NCBI GenBank assembly: GCA_947095535.1
Contig: OX352773.1
Location: forward strand, 104,423,948 to 104,487,947
DNA from: Poecilobothrus nobilitatus
Taxonomy: Eukaryota; Arthropoda; Insecta; Diptera; Dolichopodidae
Length of the DNA stretch: 64,000 bases
Direction of reading: 5' to 3'
The notes beneath the pieces were generated by a model, which did no database searches, was not told the origin of the DNA, and saw only the letters and a list, made by a program, of their open reading frames with translations. Positions 20,283 through 30,185 of this stretch are shown one piece after another (positions within the stretch are counted from its first letter, which is position 1; each line of letters starts with the position of its first letter). Position numbers and translations under genes: made by a program.

Positions 20283-20990
20283 CTATTTATATGTTGTCCA
20301 TTCCGGTGTTGATGAAGTTCTTAGTTTCGTACTTCTTAGTAAAAGTTTTAGTTTTCGTTTTTTTGTTTCAGGAAACTGTGAAAGTATAGTTGAGGAAATT
20401 GAACTACTGGCTGATCTTAGTGTCTTCTTTTTTTCAGGAGATGGTACAGCAACGGTAATTATATCACCACTTGGTGTTTCAAGCATTCGATAATCAGAAC
20501 TTAGAGATGGTCTTTCGACTAATTTTTCATCTTTCAACATTTCAGTTTGAGCTAATTTTTTAAATGAATTTTCATCATCCAAATCATAATGTGTTAAATC
20601 GATATCCATACTTGAATTTTCTTTTTTAGGATCATATTCAAACACATCATCAGTAACTAATGGTAAAAAATCGGTCTGTGCTGATGTTGATTTGTATTTA
20701 GGTAATTCAGTTTCTCTATATGCATTTCGTTTAGAAAAAATTTTTGTTTGAGTGCCTATATCAAATGTAAGATTATTAGCCTTTTCTGGTAATTTTTTTG
20801 CGTGTCTTTTGTTAATTCTATATTTGAGGAAATTTTGCCGATATAAGTACCATTTTTGCAATGGTTTTAATTTTTTGTCATATAAAACTTTTTTCATTTT
20901 TTGATCTAATAAATCCAAGTTTTTATCATCTTGAAATAATTTACTAAATTTTGAAAATATTTCTGATGACATAACAACCATTCGCTGCAT
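20283..20990 (-). CDS. Polinton accessory structural protein, 235 aa
   Basis: Intact minus-strand ORF. The first ATG (20990) overlaps the stop of the upstream small gene as TAATG, supporting that start. The N-terminal half has KWYLYRQNFLKYR (about residues 46-58), a W-x-L-Y-x-Q-x-x-x-x-Y pattern that I associate with a recurrent Polinton virion protein in insects. The middle is acidic and low-complexity; the C-terminal third is Ser-rich, then Lys/Arg-rich (SEKKKTLRSASSSISS..., KKRKLKLLLRSTK), suggesting nucleic-acid contact. No enzyme motif. Not found in Polintons A or D here. Confidence 0.65.
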   Translation of the reverse strand: MQRMVVMSSEIFSKFSKLFQDDKNLDLLDQKMKKVLYDKKLKPLQKWYLYRQNFLKYRINKRHAKKLPEKANNLTFDIGTQTKIFSKRNAYRETELPKYKSTSAQTDFLPLVTDDVFEYDPKKENSSMDIDLTHYDLDDENSFKKLAQTEMLKDEKLVERPSLSSDYRMLETPSGDIITVAVPSPEKKKTLRSASSSISSTILSQFPETKKRKLKLLLRSTKLRTSSTPEWTTYK

Positions 20991-21275
20991 TATGTCTTAC
21001 TGAGCAATTTTCCTATTACACCAGATAATATAGTACCGATTAAAGTTGGTAAAAATCCACCATGTTGAACTAATATTTTTCGTTTGGCTTTTATACTTTT
21101 CTTTGCACAGGCTAGGAATCTTAATTTTTTTTATGTTTTTTTAATTTAGCTTTTTGTGCTGGTGAAATTTTATTATTACCATTTAATATATTGATTACAA
21201 TTTCAGCAATAGTTTTTATAATATAATCATCACAAAATTTAAGAATATTTTCACGAAATTTCTTCTCTTACACTT
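20990..21275 (-). pseudogene. Small basic-hydrophobic virion protein (GGFLP motif), frameshifted
   Basis: Minus-strand gene just upstream of the 235-aa ORF. The second half reads KRKILVQHGGFLPTLIGTIL then a short hydrophobic tail (SGVIGKLLSKT) and TAA, whose last A is the first base of the next ATG. A basic stretch followed by GGFLP and a hydrophobic helix resembles adenovirus/Polinton pX-like core peptides. The first half (KISPAQKAKLKKHKK) is in another frame, separated by an indel in an A/T run near 21130. The start is unclear. Confidence 0.6.
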
Positions 21276-21964
21276 TCCTAGTACATGTAATATATGTTGG
21301 TTTTTCTTCAATCGTTTCATACTTTTGACAATTGTTCAAATCACTCGTATCACAGAAGTATATGCAATATTCTTTTGAAAAAAATATTAGTTCTAATACG
21401 AAACAAATCGTTAACGTCTTGTGTTAAATCCAACACAATATAACCATGTGGACTTGAGGTTGATTCATTATATACCCCCAGGAAACCTTTTATATTTTCC
21501 GGATATGGTTGTCTAGCAAGAGGAAAAATCTGTGATTTGCCTCGAGGGTTTTTAAAAAACACTAAATATTTACAATTTAATGAAATACCTCTTGAAAATT
21601 TCACCTGATGAAAAACGTTTTGCGTTAACAATACAATACATAAATTACGATGATGTTAACCTTTAGTAAATAATTCGCATACCTGTTTATTTGCAGAATC
21701 TAACATTAAATCATCTAAAACAATTAATGTAGGTTTACTTTCATTCTCACTAAACTTTTCCGGAATACTGGTATAAAAGTCTATATCAGAAAAATCTATA
21801 TTTTTCGGAATAGCTGAAATTTCTGGGTTACACCATTTTATTGTTTCAATTCTTGGATGTATCAATCTGTTAATATTTTTAATTAAGTTGCATATAAATG
21901 TTGTTTTTCCACAACCAGATGGTCCCGCCACCATCATTGTAAATGGATGATTAAAATATATCAT
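21255..21964 (-). pseudogene. A32/FtsK-HerA-like genome-packaging ATPase, frameshifted
   Basis: Packaging ATPase that pumps the genome into capsids. Start ATG 21964 (MIYFNHPFTMMVAG). Walker A is GPSGCGKTTF (residues about 14-23) and Walker B TLIVLDDLM (about 85-93). A frameshift near 21650 separates the C-terminal domain (21631-21350): NVFHQVKFSRGISLNCKYLV, FKNPRGKSQI, LARQPYPEN, HGYIVLDL, RIRTNIFF, all typical of the family. The exact C-terminus is uncertain because of another frame change near 21370. It lies at the head of the minus-strand virion gene run. Confidence 0.87.
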
Positions 21965-22061
21965 TATTGGTTCGCGTTTTAAAAGTCATTGAAAGATAAT
22001 TGGATTTCTTTTTCAAATATATAAAAACCTGTATAACTTATTCTCATTTTGAAAGATAGAG

Positions 22062-22286
22062 GTGAAGGAGGTGGAAGAGTTTTTAAAATTATATTCCTCT
22101 GTCTTATTAAATGAGCATAAGCAACGTATTTTTCATATGTATAAATACATTCAAGAAGTTTCAACAACAGAAAAATTTACGTCAATATACGGAACTCATT
22201 TTGCTCTTTTTCCTTGGGCTTACGATAACTCGTCATCTGGACCGGATATAGAAATGGACCGGATACCGCTTTATAGAAAATTATAA
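22062..22286 (+). CDS. Possible small ORF between ATPase and integrase
   Basis: 74-codon plus-strand frame (MKEVEEFLKLYSS... ending FPWAYDNSSSGPDIEMDRIPLYRKL). Its composition looks protein-like, but the opposite strand also has a plausible 62-codon frame (21979-22167, KTLPPPSPLSFKMR). One of the two is probably chance; no homologue elsewhere in the window helps to choose. No function suggested. Confidence 0.25.
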   Translation: MKEVEEFLKLYSSVLLNEHKQRIFHMYKYIQEVSTTEKFTSIYGTHFALFPWAYDNSSSGPDIEMDRIPLYRKL

Positions 22287-22324
22287 AATAGAATTGAAAA
22301 ATCTGATTAAATGGTACAAACATA

Positions 22325-23245
22325 AGGTCAAGGGCACAAATAGTATCGGAAATACATAGACCAGCCAGACGAAACTTCCTTCGAAGAAAATTTATTCAAA
22401 AAATTTTAAACGATACATGGCAAATCGATTTAGTAGAAATGATTCTATATGCAAAGTATAACAAAGGAAATAAATATTTATTAACTGTAATAGATATCTT
22501 TTCGAAATATGCTTATACTGAACCAATTAAAACTAAAAATGCTAATAACGTTTTACTGGGCATGCAAAAGATTTTTAAACGTGCTGGAACACTCCCAAAA
22601 AATATTCAATCTGATCAAGGTAAAGAGTTTTTTAACAAAGAATTTAGAAAACTTATGGAAATAAAAAAAATTAATCATTATCATACATATTCTGAAATGA
22701 AAGCATCCATAGTAGAACGTTTCAACCGTACTTTAAAATATGCAATGTGGAAGCAGTTTAGTTTTCAGGGTAATTATAAATGGATATCTATTTTACCTTC
22801 ACTTATTGAGAAATACAACTCAACATATCATCGTACAATTAAGCTTCAACCTAAAAAAGTTACAAAAGCAAACGAGAAATATATTTTGAAGAATATTTAC
22901 ATGCAGCCGAAATTTTATCAGAAAGCAAAATACAAAATTGGAGATTATGTACGTATAAGTAAATATAAAGGAAACTTTGCAAAAGGTTATCAACCAAATC
23001 GGTCAACAGAAATATTTACAATTAAAGAAGTAAAACGCACGGACCCAATTACTTACAATTTACTTGATTATACAAAAACACCAATTTCAGGTTCTTTTTA
23101 CGAGCCTGAACTTACTCGAGTCAAAAATCCTGACACTTTTCTTGTTGAAAAAATATTGAAAAGAAAAGGAAATCAGGTTTTTGTTAAATGGTTAGGTTTT
23201 GATAAAGATCACAATTCTTGGTTAAATAAAAACGATATTATGTGA
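22325..23245 (+). CDS. Polinton B integrase with chromodomain (start codon lost)
   Basis: DDE integrase, nearly undamaged. Catalytic acids are in TWQIDLVEM (about 22425), QSDQGKEFF (about 22612) and ASIVERFNRTLK (about 22705). A C-terminal chromodomain, DTFLVEKILKRKGNQVFVKW followed by LGFDKDHNSW, ends at stop 23243-23245. Alignment with Polinton A's start (MSKAQIVSEIH) suggests the original ATG is AGG at 22325-22327 here, leaving the first internal ATG at 22439, which would drop the first catalytic Asp. An out-of-frame ATG at 22312 also exists. Plus strand, facing the right TIR, opposite to the virion genes. Confidence 0.85.
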   Translation, partial: RSRAQIVSEIHRPARRNFLRRKFIQKILNDTWQIDLVEMILYAKYNKGNKYLLTVIDIFSKYAYTEPIKTKNANNVLLGMQKIFKRAGTLPKNIQSDQGKEFFNKEFRKLMEIKKINHYHTYSEMKASIVERFNRTLKYAMWKQFSFQGNYKWISILPSLIEKYNSTYHRTIKLQPKKVTKANEKYILKNIYMQPKFYQKAKYKIGDYVRISKYKGNFAKGYQPNRSTEIFTIKEVKRTDPITYNLLDYTKTPISGSFYEPELTRVKNPDTFLVEKILKRKGNQVFVKWLGFDKDHNSWLNKNDIM

Positions 23246-23284
23246 AACTAATTTGCTTTTTTATTTTTAATTTTTTTTAATAAA

Positions 23285-23947
23285 TCAATTAACATTAACA
23301 TAAATTCATATTAAACACCTGGACTTTTTCTTTAAAAATTTTTTCTGCAACACAATAAATTTATTTTATTTTATAATGTTCTAATTTGTATGTACAATAA
23401 CAGAAAATTTAATTTACATTATACAAAGTAGCAGAAAATTTAACAATAACTGACTTTTTTATTTGCAAAATACAAAGTAGTTAATATAATAAATCAATTA
23501 ACACTAACATTATTTTTATCAAACACCTGGATTTTTTCTTTAAAAATTTTTTCTGCAATGAACATAACAATTAATCAATAAATACATTTTTTTAAATTAC
23601 TTTAAAACTAAGATACAATATCAAGGTCAATATCTGCATTTTATTTATCTCATAAATAACAACTGCATTCTTGTGTTAATATTACTTTAAAATAACTGAT
23701 TGACCGTGAAAGCTTTTTGTTAAAAAATAAAATAAATTCTTATTATTTACAATAATCTATGTTACTATATACTATCACAACAAGATCATTGCACTTACTT
23801 GTATTATTTACAAAAGGTTTTTCCGGAAACTAATCATGCAACCGGTAGAAATACTACACACCTGTTTAGGTCATTGCACTATCTACTTGTTCCACATTAT
23901 CTAGTTGACCTTCTATAACACTTGCGCCATACATTACGTGATGACGT
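23285..23947 (-). repeat. Extra partial TIR copy at the right end of Polinton B
   Basis: Same sequence as the right TIR (23999-24621), in the same orientation and immediately inside it, but ending at ...GATGACGT without the outermost ~38 bases. So the right end holds a tandem double TIR while the left end has one. Confidence 0.8.
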
Positions 23948-23998
23948 AACATAAATTCATATCAAACATCTGGATTTTTTCTTTAAAAATTTTTTCTG

Positions 23999-24621
23999 CA
24001 ACACAATAAATTTATTTGATTTTATAATGTTCTAATTTGTATGTACAATAACAGAAAATTTAATTTACATTATACAAAGTAGTAGAAAATTTAACAATAA
24101 CTGACTTTTTTATTTGCAAAATACAAAGTAGTTAATATAATAAATCAATCAATATTAACATAAATTTTTATCAAACACCTGGATTTTTTCTTTAAAAATT
24201 TTTTCTGCAATAAACATACCCATTAATCAATAATACATTTTTTTAAATTACTTTAAAACTAAGATACAATATCTGCATTTTATTTATCTCACAAATAACA
24301 ACTGCATTCTTGTGTTATTATTACGTTAAAATAACTAATTGACCGTGAAAGCTTTTTATTAAAAAATAAAATAAATTCTTATTATTTACAATAATCTATG
24401 TTACTATATACTATCACAACAAGATCATTGCACTTACTTGTATTATTTACAAAAGCTTTTTCCGGAAACTAATCATGCAACCGGTAGAAATACTACACAC
24501 CTGTTTAGGTCATTGCACTATCTACTTGTTCCACATTATCTAGTTGACCTTCTATAACACTGGCGCCATACATTACGTGATGACGTCAAGGCCGTCTGAC
24601 CAAAGTGCCCTTATACCTACT
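23999..24621 (-). repeat. Polinton B right TIR
   Basis: Inverse of 11932-12573, ending ...GTGCCCTTATACCTACT. It keeps the TGACGTCA palindrome at 24581-24588 and lacks about 10 bases present in the left TIR near the GATATTGACC block. Confidence 0.88.
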
Positions 24622-24796
24622 GACAGACCCGATTACATATAGTTTAAAAGATTAAAAAAATAAATTAGTTCATGGTGTCTTCTATGAACAGGAACTAACT
24701 AGTGTCAAAGACCCCAATGCGTATTTAATTGAAAAAATGAAACGAAAAGGCAATAAAGTATATGTGAAATATTTAGACTTTGATAATATTTACTAA
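24622..24796 (+). pseudogene. Polinton A integrase, C-terminal chromodomain part
   Basis: Remainder of the integrase split by Polinton B, starting with the second copy of GACAGA (24622-24627). It encodes the DPITY-type linker, then FYEQELTSVKDPNAYLIEKM and KRKGNKVYVKYLDFDN, the chromodomain core also seen in Polinton B's integrase. One stop follows the linker (24654 region). It ends earlier than the B copy (stop 24794-24796), lacking the last W-containing strand. Confidence 0.85.
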
Positions 24797-25061
24797 TAAA
24801 AATAAATAATTTAGGAATAGGTAAATAAAAAATAATATTCTTTCATAAAAAAAGTATAATTAGAATTTATGTAAAAGATTTTTTCTTAACTTTAGAGCAC
24901 TGTTAAATGCAACAATGTTCTAAAAATGCTAATAGAAATAATAAAAACAGAAAAATATTTACCAATAAAAATAAATAATTTAGGAATAGGTAAATAAAAA
25001 ATAATATTCTTTCATAAAAAAGTATAATTAGAATTTATGTTAAAGATTTTTTCTTAACTGA
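24783..25061 (+). repeat. Tandem duplication downstream of the Polinton A integrase
   Basis: About 103 bases at 24783-24886 (tttactaataaaaataaata...) are repeated at 24958-25060, with 70 bases between. The second copy ends where repeat X1 begins. Confidence 0.75.
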
Positions 25062-26671
25062 TTATACCCGTACGATAGGATCGGGTATAATAAAATTACT
25101 CCTCCGTTTGTAACACCTCGAAATAAGCGAGCTAGATATACCTTCAAAGGTATGGATCGGATCAGAAAAAAATTCTAAGACTTTTGAGCCATGTCCGTCC
25201 GTCCGTCCGTCCGTCCGTCAGCACGCTAACTCAAAAACTAAGAAAGCTAGAATCTTGAAATTTACACAAAATATTTTGGGAGTAATTTGTAGGTTCCCTA
25301 TTTTTTTTGGTTGAGTTTGGACCAAGCCTTAGGGTAGCTCTCGAACACCTAACTTTTAGATCCCGACATTTTTTTTGCAATAGAGCTATGAAATTTTAAC
25401 TACTGATAGATCTCACAAAAATATTAATTTTATTTTTAATAACTTTTTTTTGTAGCCCCACCCGTTACGGAGCTACAGCTCCCCAAAGGTTCAAAAAAGC
25501 TCTATATTTAAATTATTATAGCACAAGTTGTATAAGGTAAATCTTCATTTTGAAAACGCCAAACGATTACTACTTTTATTAGCTTTAAAAGTATATATAC
25601 AATAAATATACATTTGTGGCATGCGGTGTCTTAATTTACCGTTATGCGAAACTCAAATTTTGAAAAATCCTTTAACCCTTCTATCTTCTAAACGGTTAAA
25701 GTTGGAAACTTGAAATTTTGACAGAAGTTAGTTCTTTGAAAATAAGTATGAGTCATTTCAAAAAAATTTTTTGTATCACTCCCCATTTAGGAGCTGTAAG
25801 GGGTCAAAAACTGAAAATTTCCTATTTTTAAACACCTGTAACTTGAACACCTGTTAAAATTTTTTTGAAGTAATACACAAAAATTAAAGCTTCAACATTA
25901 TGCTTTTATTTCTATTAACAACTTTTTTTAATAATATAGGGTTACTTTATAATTGACGAAAGTGTTACTTGATTTTTTCAAATTTTCTAACAAATTTCTT
26001 TAAAACGAATTTTTTCCATTTTCTTTTACTCGATAATTTGAAATTGTTGAGGATAAAAATGCGTAGTACAAAAAAATGTAAATAAATAAACAACATAACG
26101 GTTGCTTGAAGAATTTTTATTTATATGATATTGATATATATACATACTTATATAATATCATGTTTATTTACATATCGTATATGTCACTAGTGAATGAATG
26201 ATAAGAGCATATATGTATATTATATAGCGCCGTATTTACATACATATATGTATTTTATTGTACTTATAAGAAATTATTCTGTCAATGGAATATAATATAA
26301 TATAATATAATATAATATAATAAATATAATATAATATAATATTTAAAATTATATTTACTATTTTGTACTAAGTAAATTTAATATACATTTACCGCTTAGT
26401 ATTAAATGGTACTATAGAATATTTGAAAAAGTTTTAGATTGATAATCGTTATGTGGAAGGTTAGAATCTGCTTTTGAAGAATGTACATATAAACATATAG
26501 TTTGAATATATGTACAACCCATAGTACTAGAAATTATAAAATTCACCCAAATTATTTTAAAATACTAAAATATTAAAAAAATAATATTGTAAGCAGAGTG
26601 ACAGGCTGTGAACATACTAACGGTTCGTACGGGTATCTAAGAGTTGACAAAGTCAACTGTATTCTTCCTCG
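25062..26671 (+). mobile_element. Non-coding repeat X1, full length
   Basis: About 1.6 kb, no long ORF. It opens with an imperfect palindrome TTATACCCG...CGGGTATAA (25062-25090). The 12-mer ATACCCGTACGA at 25064 occurs inverted at 26625-26636, followed by a conserved 35-base tail ending GTATTCTTCCTCG. Inside are a GTCC microsatellite (25197-25218) and an AATAT microsatellite (about 26286-26345). Other copies in the window: 56075-57665 (inverted, full) and partial ones at 40967, 59742, 60868 and 61788. Best guess is a non-autonomous DNA transposon. Confidence 0.75.
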
Positions 26672-26901
26672 TTTTTTCTTAAAAATTATAGTTTTATTAT
26701 AATCAATTAGAATTTATTACATTAATAAACAACTTACTTTACAACTTTTGGTTTTTAATTAGTTTTCTTAAGAATTTTGATTTCTAAACAATGATAATAC
26801 AATTATTTAGAAGAAAAATTTGGTATAAATAAAGTGGGATCTTTCTTAAGATATATCAATTTAAAGAAAGAGCTCAACATAATAATACAACAAGAAAGCA
26901 A
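26672..26901. other. AT-rich spacer after X1
   Basis: Begins ttttttcttaaaaatt, resembling ttttttcttaa just left of X1 (25048-25058), a possible target duplication. No gene. Confidence 0.4.
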
Positions 26902-27097
26902 AATGGAAAACACAGCAGATATTTTCGCCTACGCTAAACAAATAGAGTCAAAAACAAACAGATATTTTTGAGAATTCTGATTTTCTAAAAGAAATAAAAG
27001 AAAAAGAACATTTTGTATATAAAGATAAAAATTTAAATTTAAGTATTGTAGATATATTTGAGTCTTTTGGTATAATATATGCAAATTACCAATAAAT
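26902..27097 (+). pseudogene. Small broken ORF of Polinton A
   Basis: Starts ATG 26902 (MENTADIFAYAKQIESKTN), then a frameshift near 26960 leads into a frame reading FLKEIKEKEHFVYKDKNLNL and IVDIFESFG, with stop near 27097. Composition is hydrophilic and protein-like. No homologue in Polinton B was seen and no function can be given. Its strand is opposite to the capsid genes to the right. Confidence 0.4.
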
Positions 27098-27546
27098 GAT
27101 GTAAATTGGTTTGTAGTTATAAGTTTTTATTATTAATAAATAAATATAAAATTTAAAAAAAGGTATAAATTTATTTTATTTAGTTGCTTTATTTTTCAGA
27201 TTCAAGTTTATATGTAGGTACCTAAATAGTTACAAAATTGATTTATTTATTTATTTTTTTTTTCGTAAAAACGCAGGTATTTCATAAAAGAGCCGAGAAA
27301 AATTTCATCATACATTCAATTTTTGAACCGGAATAAAAACTTGCAACCTTGTAACATTTTTTCTGTACAGATCTATATGTATTTCTTTTTATACGCCATC
27401 TAACAAGATTTAAAAATCCAATTTTACATTTCTTTATTTATATACTCTGAAAACTTGAAGTTTGACTGGGTGCTACAGTATATAACGCAGTTCAATTTTA
27501 TTGGTAAATCATTTTCAATTCAATTTTGGTAAGATATTTAACTAAA
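27098..27546. other. AT-rich region, no gene recognised
   Basis: Contains a patch around 27270-27380 that could be a remnant of the 193-aa family read on the minus strand (gtatttcataaaagagccgag resembles 16320-16340). Too decayed to call. Confidence 0.35.
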
Positions 27547-27779
27547 ATGGCAGCTGATTCAACAACATTTACTGAAGAAACTGCAATAGTCAGTATACTA
27601 AATGAGGTCCAAGTTGATGAAATTACATCCACCGTAGATGAGCAGGAATTAATGGAAACTGAAGAATTCATACCACCAAGCCTTAGGTGAAGATATAGTG
27701 GAGCAATAAATTTGGGAAATAAATAACCAAGAAGGAGATCCTGACTATTTTACAGAACTTTTTAGAAATAATATATAAG
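27547..27779 (+). pseudogene. Small acidic ORF of Polinton A
   Basis: ATG 27547, MAADSTTFTEETAIVSIL then an acidic stretch (VDEQELMETEEFIPPS), stopped after 47 codons at 27688. Beyond it a different frame continues with EINNQEGDPDYFTELFRNN to about 27777, so a single indel may separate two halves. No relative in Polinton B; unknown function. Confidence 0.4.
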
Positions 27780-27879
27780 AATATTTGTGTAAATGTATAT
27801 GTATCTACTATATATAAGTAATTCATATTAAAAAACAAATTAAATAAAATTTAAAAGTTTTTTCATTTATTGTTCTTCT

Positions 27880-28371
27880 TGTTTAAAACATTAGAAATTT
27901 TATTTTATAGTAGTACAGGTATTTCAAAAAACAATCTAGAATAATTGCATTGAACGCTACAACGTTGTATTGGAATATATATTTCTTCGTGCAATTTCAT
28001 AACATGTTTTTCTTGACACATTTTTATATATTTAATAACATATTCCCATTACAACTTAAAGAAAATCAATTAAGTTGTAAAATGTGTCAGCTTCCTCTTT
28101 GTTAATGCTAAGATATCGTTCAATAACCATTCTTAGCCCATATTGTAAACATAATTTTTTATTCTTTATTGATTGTTTCGAGTACCTTTCATAAAATTGC
28201 TCATAAAATATACACCAATCACGATTTTTTAAAATAGCTGGCTTTTTAAAATTGTGAAAAATTTAAATTTCCAAATAAGTTGTAAAACATATTAATAATC
28301 AGATTGTCGTTTTCTATATGATTATCTTTGCTAAATTCATTCAAAAAGTTTTCATACTTAAACGAAAACAT
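27880..28371 (-). pseudogene. Decayed homologue of the 193-aa Polinton protein
   Basis: Minus-strand remnant beginning at ATG 28371 (MFSFKYENFLNEF). It ends with a stretch equivalent to the C-terminus of the Polinton B gene at 16262-16843 (plus-strand atttcaaaaaacaatctag at 27922 parallels 16323). Many stops and frameshifts. Its position directly next to the protease is the same as in Polinton B, which supports a shared gene order. Confidence 0.6.
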
Positions 28372-28689
28372 CTACACCAACCATAAACGCAGGAGTATTG
28401 TCCACATACATTCGAAAGGACACTCTGTATCTGCCAGTTATTAAAAACTACACTCTGATTTTATAAATAGTTCAAAATTTCCGGTGTATCTGGAACTCCA
28501 CTATACGAATCAAAATATTTTGTGCAACCATGCTTTGGAATATAAAGCGGAAACCAATGTGTTCCTGCATCTTTTATCTTGTCTGTGTTTACAATTAAAA
28601 AAGTAGGTGTTTCTATTATTTTTGAACTTATAATATTTGTTTGTAAATTTGTTACATTTTAAAACACTAATTATTTCTGAAGTGTTCAT
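28372..28689 (-). pseudogene. Polinton A adenain-like protease, broken
   Basis: Start ATG 28689 (MNTSEIISVLKCNK) matches the start of the Polinton B protease. The His motif GTHWF (about 28560), a YFDSYSG Asp region (about 28510) and the Cys motif SNVCGQYSCVYG (about 28390) are all recognisable but lie in different frames. Frameshifts near 28640 and 28520. All three catalytic residues are still readable, so decay is by indels. Confidence 0.75.
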
Positions 28690-28699
28690 GACTCAAATT

Positions 28700-29025
28700 G
28701 ACTCAAATCATACACTCTACTTATTTCATTAATGTAGTTCATTAAAAACTGCTTTTTATTTTTTCATTTGTTATAATAACATGAAATTTTTCTAGCACCT
28801 GTCTTAATTCTTTATTAATTTTTTTTTATCATTATATACAGTTTCAAAAGAGTAATTTTCAAAATTTTCATTTATAATTTCTTTGGTTGGAAAATTGTAA
28901 GTAAACTCTTTTACAAATTTTTTACAAGGTTCTTTAATTCCAACTAAACAAATATCTTTTATAAATAAAGTATTTTTATCATCACAACAAAACTTAACGT
29001 CCACAAGTGCACAAGACGATGACAT
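28700..29025 (-). pseudogene. Homologue of the 17323-17688 protein, broken
   Basis: ATG 29025, MSSSCALVDVKFCCDDKNTL, then FIKDICLVGIKEPCKKFVKE, closely following the Polinton B protein (ALVDLSFCTDDNNTIFVKNI). Frame lost after KKKLIKN near 28804; the LEKFHVIITNEKIKSSF equivalent continues in another frame. It sits between the capsid and protease genes as in Polinton B. Confidence 0.65.
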
Positions 29026-29062
29026 CTTGTTGAATATTCAAATACATGTTTCAATATTCTAT

Positions 29063-30185
29063 TTATAGATTTGTGAATATATTTCGATTTTTATCAATTT
29101 GTATGCTTGTATCAAATTCTCCATAAACAATAGCAGTTAGTATAGATGTAAGTGGTTTTGATAGCCTTGCCTCAATTCTAACTGTACCCTGGTTTAGTAA
29201 GCCTTGACATACTTCATTTCCAGATGCATCTGAAGTTAAATCAAAAGAAAGTATAAAAAATCCATTACTAAACATAGACTTTTTTATCTGATGACCTTTA
29301 TCATTGTGGTAAATTCCAGTTCCTCAAAAAAGTGTACTGCATGCTCTTGTACAGGTATTATTTTCATATGAAAAACTGGTTTCAATTGCAGAATTAGGTA
29401 TTTGAACACCATTTACGTTTAACACAAATTGTGAAATATCAAAATGTTTTAAATTGTATGGATTTTTTGATCTTTTTCCAGAGTAACCCACATTTTCTGT
29501 CATACAAAAAATTATTGTGTTTGGCAACTGCCCAATAAAAATATTATCAAGCAATATTGATGAGCTGTTCATTGGAATTGTAAAACTTTATCTTTCAACG
29601 CGTTTATAATTATATATAGCATTGGATTTTCCAAGAACAGCATTGTGTGCTAACAGTACGCTTGGATTAACGGTAACATGCCTCATAAATAGCGTGGCTT
29701 CTATAATTTTTAATTGTGATTCACATCAGAATCACGCCCTTTTGAACCATTATTATTAGATTTAGCTATATTTGCTTTATCTAAATTCCATCCTGCAAAT
29801 TCTAAATGAGTTGCAGCAGCATCTGTATTATAATTTAATAAAGATTCAATATAAGCTCTATAGTGATAATTTCCATCAGATGGTGTTATAGTTTTGCCAT
29901 TTATTTGAACATTATATTGTTTTATTAAAGAATGTAAAATGTTATTAACTACACCTGGTTGTATTATTATTTTTCCTTCAGCATTTTTATCATTATTCCA
30001 TTGCGTTCCATCTTTCTTTAATATCTGTACTTTTAATCTCAAATATGTAGAAGATTAATCTCTATATGTTTCGCCATGACCCAGTGAAACAAATTCAATA
30101 GTTGTAGGGTTGTCTAAAAACGCAATAGGATTGTAGGAAACTTCTTCAGATCGTATAATGCTAGACTGAAAGTAAAATAGTTTAA
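29063..30185 (-). pseudogene. Polinton A major capsid protein, broken
   Basis: Homologous along its length to the Polinton B capsid gene. From the N-terminus: SSIIRSEEVSYNPIAFLDNP near 30150, SLGHGETYRD then a stop near 30055, LRLKVQILKKDGTQWNN (30042), then IKQYNVQINGKTITPSDGNY. A gap and frameshift near 29720 remove part of the first jelly roll. Then MRHVTVNPSVLLAHN near 29680, DNIFIGQLPNTIIFCMTENV (29550), NPYNLKHFDISQFVLNVNG, and FDLTSDASGNEVCQ near 29230. Ends DKNRNIFTNL at 29063. The N-terminus is fused by deletion to the minor capsid gene. Confidence 0.8.

Larger units (their letters stand above)
11932..24621. mobile_element. Polinton B (12.69 kb, complete ends, nested in Polinton A integrase)
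   Basis: Complete Polinton/Maverick by its ends. The left terminus is AGTAAGTATACGGGCAC and the inverted right terminus AGTAGGTATAAGGGCAC, giving AG...CT, with 620-640-bp TIRs and a perfect 6-bp duplication GACAGA. Gene order from left: polB(-), unknown ORF(+), unknown ORF(-), protease(-), paralogue(-), major capsid(-), minor capsid(-), penton(-), accessory protein(-), small GGFLP protein(-), ATPase(-), integrase(+). Most genes carry one to three frameshifts or stops, and polB has lost its exonuclease. All core Polinton genes are recognisable, so this is the reference copy of the window. Confidence 0.92.

Noticed and set aside
25197..25218. GTCC direct repeat considered as a CRISPR-like or regulatory array
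   Set aside because: Simple four-base microsatellite within X1, absent from X2; no spacer structure.
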